In this document: positions 12,101 to 21,393 of the stretch, in pieces
Layout: every line of letters begins with the position of its first letter
Numbering within the stretch: the first letter of the stretch is position 1
Source: Edaphochlamys debaryana
Lineage: Eukaryota > Chlorophyta > Chlorophyceae > Chlamydomonadales
Direction of reading: 5' to 3'
NCBI GenBank assembly: GCA_016858145.1
Contig: JAEHOE010000062.1
Coordinates: forward strand, 558,001 to 622,000
DNA length: 64,000 bases
Made by a program: the position numbers and the translations under genes
The notes under the pieces: model-generated
Seen by the model: only the letters and a program-made list of their open reading frames with translations
What the model was told of the DNA's origin: nothing
Databases searched by the model: none

Positions 12101-14118
12101 CATGCAGGCCAGCAGGGGGGCGGTGGCCAGCAGGATGGCCACCTGGGGGGTGGGGTGGGATGGGGTGGGGTGAGGGGCGGGGTTGAGGGAAGGACAGGCA
12201 GGGGTTGTGGGCATGGAGCAGGCACGTGGTGGTGAACTGCTAGGGGGCAGGAGGCGGTCATGCCAGCAAGAAGCAAAGAGCACCACAAGAGGAGGGGCGA
12301 ACGGCAGAACCAGAAGAGGTAAGGAGTTGAGGCAGGGGTTGGGGGCATGGGGCATGGGGCAGGCGCGGGCCCAGGCTTCAGGCCCGCTACGAACCCCGCA
12401 TCCCCGCCCTCAAGCTCCGCTGGCCTCACCTGGCAGTACCTGGGCCCCACGCGCCGCACCCACGCGGCTGCCAGGACGCGGGTCAGGCTGGAGGCGGCCA
12501 GGGCCGCGGCCCCCGCGCCGCCCACCACCGCCTTGCTCAGCCCCAGGTCGGACTGGATGACTGGGGCCAGGGCCTGTGGGGAACAACGGGGCACGGGCGG
12601 AGGCGGCATTGGTGGCTCCAGGGAGCTCTGGCCTCGCTGCGTGTGCACGTGCCACAAAGGTCTTACAGATCACCATACTTGACGCCCAGCCCCAGGTCGC
12701 AATCAACAAGGTGCCCTAGTAATTGAACCCAACTGACTCACCGCCGGTGCAAACGCCGAGGCGAAAGCGAGCGCCAGCCCCGCCCATGCCAGCGTGAAGG
12801 CCCGCTGCGCGACGGTGCGGAACCCCAGGGGGCTGAAGGTGGAGGCCCGGCGCAGCCGCACGATTACCGCCTGAGAGGCCGGCGGCGGAGGGCTGGGCGT
12901 GTCCTCTGCGGCTTCTGAGCCGTCGCCGGAAGGTTGCGAACCACCTCCATCCTCGGCGTCCTCGTCTCCGCCGCCGCCGCCGCCGCCGTCGCCACGGCCT
13001 GCGCCGCTCCCGCCGCTGCCCCTACCCCCGCTGCCCCTGTCCCCCGCTGCTCCGTCCCCGCTTGCGCCTCTCGCGCCCGCTCCACCGCCGGTGGTCCCAT
13101 TGCCGTGGTCGCTGGTTTTTGCGAAGCCGACGCGCGAGGTCGTACGCTTTGGGGCCCGGCGCGACGTCGTGCCAATCCCGCCGCCGGGAGCCGTTGTCGC
13201 ACGGGTTGCACCGTTGGCATGGGCGTTGTCCTCATCCGAGCTGCTGCCACCGACTTGGATCATGCCTGCATCGTACGCGAGGGAGGCAGCGGGCGCGGGG
13301 GCTTGAAGGCGCTTGGAGCGGTGGGGCGCCGAAGGGGGCGTACAGGTGCTTCCGCGGCGCCCCAGCGCGGCACGCCCCGGGTGCCGCGGGCCGCTGCTGC
13401 CGGTGGTACCGGTGCCGGCGGTGGGGTGGCTGGAGCTGTGGGTGGTGAAGGAGGACGTCCGGACGCCGCTGTAGTGGGACGGAGGCAGGAGGCTGTTGCC
13501 CTGGTCGTATCGGAACACGGATGCGCCCATTGACACCTGGCTGCTGCGGGCATGGCCGTGCGCTCGGCCCTGAACCGAAACCATGCCGCGACCTTGAAGC
13601 TGGTTCACGTATGCCGGTTGTGAGCTGCGCATCGCGTTGAGTCGCTCGGCGGTGTCCATGGCATGATGGCTCTGGTTGCTGGTGGGCCATTGGCAGACCG
13701 CCGACGACCTGGCCGAATCCAGGTAGGAGACGCGCCAGAGCGGGGGTGTCGGTCCTTCAGCGGGGGTAGCAGGATGAGGGTTCGAGGGCCGCGTGCCGGT
13801 GGCGAGGGCTGGCGCTATTGCTGGCGCCTCAGGTGGCGGGGGCGGGGATGTTGCGACGGCCGATGCCCCGGCGGTCGGACGCCGTGTCGTTCCCGCAAAG
13901 CTGGCATCATCGTTGACTCCCGTCACCCTTACTGATACCAGCGACGCCGGGAGCGGCTGCCGCGAGAGCTTTATGTTCCCGCGCTGGTGGTGGCCATCGC
14001 CCACCGGGAAGGCGAAGCTCCCATACGGCGCAATTTCAGCAGCTTCGGCGTCCTGACCTATGTCGACAACACTCCCGAGTGCCAGGAAAACCTGCGGCGA
14101 CGGGCCGGCTTCTGCCAT
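9135..14118 (-). CDS. NRT2: NRT2-family nitrate/nitrite transporter with long N-terminal extension
   Basis: A plasma-membrane major-facilitator transporter of the nitrate/nitrite porter family. Exons 14118-12742, 12573-12430, 12142-12021, 11772-11614, 11479-11397, 11086-10692, 10562-10284, 10165-10064, 9829-9699 and 9522-9135 join in frame to 1059 residues; land-plant and algal NRT2 proteins are about 500-550. Family hallmarks are DLGLSKAVVGGAG with SLTR in TM2 (Arg 491), LAYGQDTA after TM6, NVWTR in TM8 (Arg 824), FGMRGRLWLLW, PFVSYRS, and the C-terminal HYLAEWTPEEQ. Both substrate-site arginines are present, but the nitrate-signature glycines are altered: SWGNAGAG where the family has GWGNMGGG, and SAGAHLVAVVLQ in TM11. 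Residues 1-435 form a Ser/Gly/Thr-rich extension, and a 130-residue Gly/Ser-rich loop separates TM6 and TM7. The first ATG is the longest choice; an ATG near 13661 is an alternative. Confidence 0.9.
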
Positions 14119-14829
14119 GCGTGCCCATCCACGCGGGCAACCCGCGACCAGTCCTGAGCGGGAACGTTGTTGTCGGATGCAATGTAAGTATCCTGGGCTG
14201 GGCTACTGAAGGAAACAATGCTCGGGGCGGACCAAGGTTGGTCGCTCTTGCTGCCTTGTGCGTTTGCCGACACGATCACCAAGCTGGGTATGCAACATTG
14301 AGGTTCTGTATTGTTCTATAGGCTGCGCAACGTCCTAGAGAGGGTAGGGCTTCCAAGTAGGGTTCGCTCTGTACTGCTGGGTACGTCAGAAGGTGGACGC
14401 ATGTCACTCCAACTTCCGGCAGCCTGGTTGCACGGCTTGCCTGACATCGTTTAGCTCCACACGCAGGCGTCTCCATGCCTAGCGCCTGTTGCGCCGCCGC
14501 GTACCCCGCCAGTGGGCACCGCGCCATCCTGCCCTTCCTAGGTGTGAGTCCCCCTCACCGCCCCCTGAGCGTGCGCTCAACCCCTTCAGTCTGCCGCCAG
14601 CAGAACGGCCAACCGCCCAACCACCGCCCCACATACTGCCCGAGCTGCACCTGAATCCCCCGATCCAACCGGCGCCCAGTCTGTCGCCTGAACGCCCCTA
14701 AACCCGCGACCGTATGCCCACACAAGTTGCCCTCCCACTCGACTCCCCTCGCCCGGAAGCTCTGGATGCCCTCCCCCCTGGCAGACCCACGCTTGCTCGC
14801 TCGCCAAAACTCCTCCTCGTCCAGCCCCA
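14119..14829. other. Intergenic between the nitrate transporter and the CobW-type gene
   Basis: Both neighbours are on the minus strand, so this holds the 3' UTR of the GTPase gene and the promoter/5' UTR of the transporter. No supported gene; the open frames here overlap one another and show no family resemblance. Confidence 0.5.
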
Positions 14830-17800
14830 TCATTGCGCGTACGGCCCCGTCTTGGGCTTCTTGGCCGCTGGCTCCTCTCCGGCGGCGCCAGGCTCAGCGG
14901 CAGCGCCGTCTGCCGGCTCCGGCCTGTGCGGCCAATGGAGGATCGGAGGCGAGATTCGCACAAGCGCAAGGAAGCGGGACCGGGGGCGCGGGGCGCCCAC
15001 ACCCGCGCCTTGAGCGTGAGAGCGCCTAACTCGAACACGAGCATTCGGTTCCGCACTCTAGGGCATGCCTCTGTCGCTGGGACGTGGCGGACTCTAAGCC
15101 ACACGCAGCCGCCGCAGGCCGACCGCACCGACCGCACACCATGGTCTCCACCACAGGAGGCAGGACTGCTTGGGCGCCACACGCCCCGCCCTGTCCCGAC
15201 CCTCCCTCGGGCTCCTAGCTCTTAGCTCCACGCTGCATGCTCCCGAGCGGTCGAGGCGCACTCACCGCCCTCTCGTGACTCACGCTGCGAGGCACGCCTG
15301 CAGCCCCTCCAGCAGCTCCTGGCGCTTGAGGTTCTTGCCGATGAACACCACCTGGGGAGGGGGATGAAGCGGCAACATCTTATAGGGACAGGGTATCACT
15401 GCAACCGAGTAGGAGCGATGAGGGCTTGAGGTTCTCGTCGATGGCTAGGCGCCCAACGGGGCGACCCTCAAGCCGCTTGCCCCACCCCCCCTTGCCGCCC
15501 CCCTCGGACGCTCCTGCCGTCCACCAGCCCCCGCCTCAGGCCCCCCGCCCGGCCCCCATCCTCTTATGCCCTTCGCCGCTCGCCCTCCATCTCGGACCCA
15601 GACCCCCCGGGCCCCACCTTGGCCACCCACCCACCCACCCACCCACCCACCCACCCCAGACCCCGCCCAGACCCCCCCCCGCCCCCCCCGGGCCCCACCT
15701 TGTTGACCCGCTTCTCGCCCTCCTTCCAGGGCCGCCCCACGCCCTCCGCGCTGGACGAGAACTGGGGAAGGGGGAGCGGGCAGGGGCACGAGCACGTATT
15801 TGCCTTTGAGGTGCGCCGGGGCCGACAACACTCCCCGGGCCAGAGCTCTCAGGAGCACTAGTGCGCCGCAGGCCCATGCAGGGACACGCAGACGCCCCTC
15901 GCTCCTCGGCCCCCTTGGTCGCCCCTCGCTTCCGCCTCGCTGCTACCAAACCCACGCTCCTGCGGCCCCCTCCGCGCCCTCACCTGCAGGAGCATGTGCA
16001 CGCCCTGGAACACGTACCTGGGGGGGAGAGTGGGGGGTCGGCAGCAAGGCATGATGTGAAGCCTGGCCTCCCGCAGACTTCCGCAGCGCGTCGATTCCGG
16101 ACCGCAGACCGTCCAGCCGTCAGGTACCCGCGCCCCTTGCCCCCCGCCCCCCCGTTCCTCACTTGTCGTCGGAGCCCTGGATGGACAGAATGCCCTTGGA
16201 GCGGTACAGGTCGGGGCCCCGCTCCTTGAAGGGGAACGGAGGCGGGCAGGCGCACGCAGGAATGTCGAGGCTGGTTATGCCCCAAAAGGTGGCAACGCCC
16301 GCGGTCAAGAGCCAGCGGGCTCGTGACCGGACCCTTCCAGCAGCCCAGTAGCAGGTTTCGCAGGAGTTGGAAAACCGCCAGCGGCAAGGACAGGCGAGCC
16401 GCTGCCGGCGAACCGAGCGCATGGCACGACCTAAGTTGCTAGCCGGTAAAGGAACGAACAGCCTCCGGGCTTGAACCCGCCCACCAGCAGCCTACGACGC
16501 GGAGGCAGATAAGCTTGATTGATAAGGTTTTGGCGTTCGGGCCCCCCACCTGCAGCAGCTTGGACAGCCAGCCGTTGAGCTTCTGCATGTCCATGGCGCC
16601 CTCCAGCTCGAAGCCGCACGAGGTGACGCGGTCGTCGTGCACGTGGTGGTGGTGCGACTTGACCTTGCCTGGGGGGGCGGAGGCGGGGGGAAGGGGGAGA
16701 CAGGGAGGGGGAAGGTGGGGGGGGTCAGGGCGTGTGTGTATTCCGTGACGCGGTCGTCGTGATTGTGTTGGTGCGACTTGACCTTGCCTAGGGAGAGGCG
16801 GTGTGCCGGGGGCCATAAAGGGCCCACTTGTAAAGATCCTCGCCCTTGCCTGTGAACCCGCACCGCCCCTGACCTTCCGTGCCCCTCACTCCCCTCCCCT
16901 CTCCCCCCGCCCCTACCCTCGTGCTTGTGCTCGTGGCCGTGGTCGTGGGAGTGGTCGTGCTCCCCGTCGTGGCACTTGTCGGTGCACTTGTGCTCGTCTG
17001 GGGGGGAGGAAGGCGGTTGAGGCGGGTCAGGTCAAGGAGGGTGAAGCGGGTTAAGAGACGGAACGACAGATGCGGCGGGAGGATTCTCCTGGAGCTGCAG
17101 CGAGCACGGACGAAGGCCCACCAACCCAGCCCGCCCTCCAACTGACCCCTCTTCCGGCCCCCAATGCTCCACGCGCACCCTCCTGCTCGTTCATGTGGCC
17201 GTGCTTGTGGTGAGACCGCGGGCCCGACCAGCCCAGTCCCGCTCGACCTCCCCCTGACCCCGCTTGGCCTCGTGCTCACCCTCGTGCTTGTGGTCGTGGT
17301 CGTGGTGGTCAGCTACCCATGTCCCCCTCGCCCTTACCCGTAGCCTTCCCGCCCTTCACCGCCCAGAACTCCCCCCTTCCCTACCCTCGTGCTTGTGGTC
17401 GTGGTCATGGTGGCCGTCGTGGCACTTGTCGGTGCACTTGTGGTCGTGATCGTGATCGTGGTCGTGGTCGTGGGAGTGGTGGTGGTGGTGGTGGTGGTCC
17501 TCCTCGCCCGTCTCCTGCGGAGGAAAGCACAGATGAGGGCAGGTGTGAGCGGTCCCGGCTCTAGGGACAATATACACACCCGCTCCATTATGACCCGTTT
17601 CGAAAACAATGGGAGCTCGCCGAGTGGGGCGTGTGTCGGGCAAGCGGGGGTCCGTGGGGGGCGCCCGTCAGGCGATGCCGACAATACACTAACGCAACTG
17701 TACACGAATGGCTAGCACCTTCAGGTAAACACACGAGCGCAGGGGTGGCGTGCTGACGGAGATGAGGCCGAGCAACGACCTGAAGCTTTTGAGGGCGAGC

Positions 17801-20800
17801 TGTTGACGCCCGACAATACACTAACGCAACTGTACACGAATGGCTAGCACCTTCAGGTAAACACACGAGCGCAGGGGTGGCGTGCTGACGGAGATGAGGC
17901 CGAGCAACGACCTGAAGCTTTTGAGCGCGAGCTGCCGACGCTCGGGCGTCAACAGCTCGCCCTCAAAAGCTTCAGCGCGTTGCTCGCTCTCACTTCCGTC
18001 AGCACGCTATCTCAGCGCGTGCTAGGCTGGCATTGCTAAATCTTCCGCTTCCCTCTACCGATGGCGCTCGATAGGCAGGCGTGCATCTTAAAGCATCATG
18101 TTGGCATCCACCAGGAACCATGTCAGATACCTGTGCATCCTTGCTTAGCTTTCCCATGTGCAGCCACCAGGAACTCCGGGTCCATGGCACTAGGCACAAA
18201 GGTGTATCGATGCATAGATGCACGTACATCCATGCAGACATACTAGTAATTCATGTATCCCATCCTAAGAATCCCATCCGATGCACCCACCAGGAACTCC
18301 GGGTCCATGGCCAGCAGCTTCTCCAGGCTGAAGGCGTTGACCCCCAGCAGGCGGCCCACGTCCACGTTGGAGCGCACGCACTCGATGATCTCGGCGGGCT
18401 TGTTCACGTGCTGGGTGGAGGGGAGGGGGAAGGGGTTGGGGTGGGCAGGGGGCCGTGCGGTGGGTGGAAGGGTGGGTGGGAAACCTCAACTTTTGGAGGT
18501 CGTGGTTGGTCAAGTGGAATGAAAAGCGGCCTGCCAAGACCAGGCCGCAACAGCTGTCCAACGCCTGCCGCCGCTGGCCCCGCATGCCGCACCACCTCGA
18601 ATCACCGCATTCCGCCCCTCCCCTCCCCCCTCTTGCCCCCCCCCCCCACCTGGATGCGGTCCTTGAGCTCGTCCAGCTCCTCGGCGCTGACCAGGTCGGT
18701 CTTGTTGAGCAGGACCTTGTCGGCGAAGGCGATCTGGGTCGGGGGAGGGGGGAGGAAGAGGGGCAGGGGGAGGGGGAGGACACGCGAGTGAGGGCGTGTG
18801 ACGGCAGTCTACGGTGGTGGGGTAAGAGGCAGTCTTGCAGGAAGCGCGAAGGCCGAGTCCCCTTCTCGACGCCTTCCAGTGCCAAGCTTTCATGATATCA
18901 TGCTCCCCCACCGCAGCCCCTCCCATCCCGCCCCCTCCAACCCACCTGCTGCACCGCCTCGTTGACCACACCGTCCGGCTTCTCCTCGTCCAGGTGCTGA
19001 GTCACGTGCTTGGCGTCAACCACCGTCAGTACGGCATCCAGCACGCAGGCGTCCTGCACGCACCGGCACGTGGGCAGGATTCGTCGGTGTCAAGGACGTG
19101 CTAGGGGCAGAGGAGCTCTGGCGGAGGCCGCTCGGGAGTGTCTGGCTGCCCGCTGCCCTTTCATCGGCACAAACGCTTCTCCCGTCGTCTTCCAAGCTCC
19201 CCGCAGCTTTCCCAGACAAGCACCTTGATGTTGTCATCAACAAAGAACGTCTGTATGACGGGTGCGGGGTTGGCCAGGCCGGTGGTCTCACTGCGGGGAG
19301 TGCGGGGAGTGCGGGAAGGGGCGACGGTGGGCGGGGGGGGGGGGGGCGGGGGTCCTCGGGGGATAAGATGTGGGGCGGTCGGCATGGCTCCGAAGAGCGC
19401 GTTACCCGTGCCCTCGCGCCGCTTTCTGATAAACCGTTATGTTACTGAGCTCAAGGGACGCAACGGAAGCCTGAAAGAACACGAAGTGGTTGCCGATGAT
19501 GTCGGCATCGACATCGGTCGCGAGCTTTCGGTGTTAGAGAACCCGGCAGCCAAGGAAAAGTCCACGGTAGCAGCTTCGGCGCATGCTTCCAAGTGAGGAC
19601 AAGTGCAGCGCTGGACTCTGCATCCCGCCCGCCCCGGCCCCGGCGCTCCCCGCTCACATCATGATTGCGTCAAACTTGCCCTTCCGCTTGATGAGCTTGT
19701 TGAGGATGCGAATGAGGTCGCCGCGCACCGTGCAGCACACGCAGCCGTTGTTCATCTGCGCGTGTGTTTAGTGGGGGGAAGAGGCGGCAGCAGGGTGAGA
19801 CAGGCGGCCCCAGGCAGCCCCAGGCGCCCCAGTGCGGGTCCTCAAGCCGCAGGTGGCCTCTCGTGAGAGAATCTGAAAGCCGTCCGCACGCCCACATACC
19901 TTCAGCAAGCAGCAGTGGCCCGGGTCAGCAGAACGTCCAACACCTCCGCGCGCCACCCTGGCTCCCCACTCCGACCCTGGCTCCGTCCTCCTAGGCCTGT
20001 CCCATGCTCCTGTGCTGCCAGCTCCAGCCCAGCTACCATGCTGGCCGGCTAGCGGTACCAGGACCAAGCCACCAACCCCCTTTGGCCCACCAACGCCCTT
20101 TGCCCCCACCTCGAAGATCTCCTCCTTGCTCTCCATGACCAGGGCGTCATCGATGCCCACCTGAGGGGCAAGAGGGGTGGCGGGGAGGAGGCTTTGGAAC
20201 GAGGGGATGAGCTTGTAGGGAGCCCCGCGGGGTCCCACAGGGTTCAAGCTGGCTGGTTGGAAGCAACGGAGAGGCCGCCTTAGCAGGTATGCACGGCAGT
20301 GCGCCGGCATCGGCATGCCCCTGCGGAACGGTCCTGGTCACCTTGGCTCTGTCCCCCGTCGCCTCCTCACATCTCCTAGCGGCTTATGGCTTCACGTGTG
20401 CTCGACATCATACCATGGCCAGAGGCTCATGGTCCCTGGCCGTGCCTAAGACGCACGCTCGCTTCATGACCGTCCTTCCCGGAGGCCCCTCATGCGCCCT
20501 GTGACTGGACCGCCGATGCCCCCAGACTCCTGGCTAAACCCCTGGCACTAGCAGGGCCATACAGGTGGCACTGCCTTCGCAGCTTCCGCCGTCGTGGTCT
20601 CGTGCGAAGCGTCGTCGTGGTGGGGACGATGCCGGACCGCGGGGCAAGGCCTACGCCCCGCCCCGAAGCGTGCCACCTCCCATGGAGCCACCCACCCTTC
20701 ACCCACCTCGCCGAACTCATTCTCAATGACCGCAATCTTCTTCCCGTGGTTAGCGGTCAGAATGTGGTTGACCAGCGTCGTCTTGCCGGCTCCTGCGAGC

Positions 20801-20958
20801 GAAGGCGGGGCAGAAGGTTCGCCGCGCGCGATCGCATGGCATCGCGGCTTCCAGCACGCTTGCCGTGGCTGCCGATGAATTTTTTGCCCCTACAGACACT
20901 CGCCTAGGAAGCCGGTGACGACAGTGATAGGGATTTTGGCTTCCTTCTTCTCGGCCAT
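14830..20958 (-). CDS. CobW/COG0523 GTPase, probable zinc chaperone, His-rich
   Basis: A G3E-family P-loop GTPase of the CobW/ZNG1 type that delivers zinc or another metal to client proteins. Exons 20958-20904, 20792-20707, 20160-20110, 19755-19658, 19290-19224, 19053-18946, 18733-18650, 18410-18291, 17514-17385, 17312-17280, 16997-16917, 16668-16550, 16224-16163, 16017-15984, 15761-15699, 15351-15284 and 14923-14830 join in frame to 450 residues. Walker A is GFLGAGKTT (16-24), the metal motif is GCVCC (68-72), NKTD (165-168) gives guanine specificity, and the C-terminal domain has [12 protein letters not shown] and [16 protein letters not shown]. The His/Asp-rich segment comes from small duplicated exons sharing KCTDKCHDG and DHDHKHE. 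A further His-rich exon at 17241-17179 would also keep frame but has a weak acceptor. Intron 1 is GC-AG. No CPELPP-like METAP1-binding motif is seen at the N terminus, unlike animal and yeast ZNG1. The final exon was chosen over the early TGA at 15282 because GTGAGT there is a good donor and phase fits. Confidence 0.92.
15618..15656. repeat. CCCA microsatellite in an intron of the CobW-type gene
   Basis: About nine CCCA/CCAC units inside the intron between exons 15699 and 15351. Nearby C runs continue to 15690. Confidence 0.85.
16461..16506. other. 46-nt hairpin resembling acceptor and T arms of a tRNA
   Basis: GCCTCCG at 16461-16467 pairs perfectly with CGGAGGC at 16500-16506. Inside it CGGG and CCCG close a loop that reads TTCAAG on the minus strand, like a T arm. 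D and anticodon arms are absent, so it is not a tRNA gene. It may be a tRNA-derived remnant or chance; it lies in an intron of the CobW-type gene. Confidence 0.25.
16743..16791 (-). pseudogene. Decayed duplicate of an exon start (CobW-type gene)
   Basis: About 49 bases resemble 16623-16672, the acceptor and first codons of the downstream exon (GKVKSHHHH...DDRVT). The duplicate reads [15 protein letters not shown], keeps a CCCTAG acceptor, but has no donor and runs into unrelated sequence. It lies about 120 bases upstream of the real exon. Confidence 0.75.
17679..18022. repeat. Tandem 132-bp repeat with an inverted third copy (foldback)
   Basis: 17681-17810 and 17813-17937 are direct copies 132 bases apart, sharing for example ACGAATGGCTAGCACCTTCA. 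17944-18022 is a diverged inverted copy of their right half, sharing CTCAAAAGCTTC and GTCAGCACGC. All lie in the intron between exons 18291 and 17514 of the CobW-type gene. Arms and spacing suggest a MITE-like or foldback element; no coding capacity. Confidence 0.85.
18164..18188 (-). repeat. Duplicate of an exon end plus donor site
   Basis: 25 bases identical to 18287-18311, which span the last codons (MDPEFL) and GTGG donor of exon 18410-18291. The copy lies in the intron 123 bases away. A shorter third copy is at 18107-18120. Confidence 0.85.
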
Positions 20959-21393
20959 GTTGCTGCGCACTGGGTGTTTACCGAGGGCTGCGTAAGATGT
21001 TTAGAAACGTATGTTAGTATCGGAAGCCCTTGTAAAGTAGAACGAGTGCGCAACACGGGCCCGAGTTGACGCCCGCAAACGTGCCAAACCTGCGCTCGCT
21101 CGTTCCCCGGGGGGGCGCCCGCACCGCAGACCTCCCCGCCTCCCCGCGGCTGCGCTTCACCTCCCCTGCGCCTCCCCGCAGCCCCCCGACTCTCTGAACA
21201 TGTACGCGCGCTCTGAGGGTCCTTGAGGGCGCAATTTGCGAAACCCCAGCCGCAACCTCATGCGTGCGTCTCGAGGGCCGGCCGATACGCATTGCGGGGT
21301 GCTCTAAGCCAAATTACTCTTCACTTGTACCTCGTCCGCTAGCATGCGCTAAGCTTATCGCAACTGCACGCCTAGCTTGCTTTTGCGCCAAAC
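20959..21393. promoter_or_regulatory. Shared divergent promoter region
   Basis: 435 bases separate the start codons of the CobW-type gene (minus) and the mutarotase-like gene (plus). It must hold both 5' UTRs and either a bidirectional or two back-to-back promoters. I recognise no specific element. Confidence 0.6.

Noticed and set aside
15280..15282. TGA as the stop of the CobW-type gene
   Set aside because: It lies inside a GTGAGT donor; a downstream exon (14923-14830) continues in exact phase and ends [15 protein letters not shown].
17389..17715. Valine-rich plus-strand frame that looks like membrane segments
   Set aside because: It is antisense to the His/Asp codons of the CobW-type gene.
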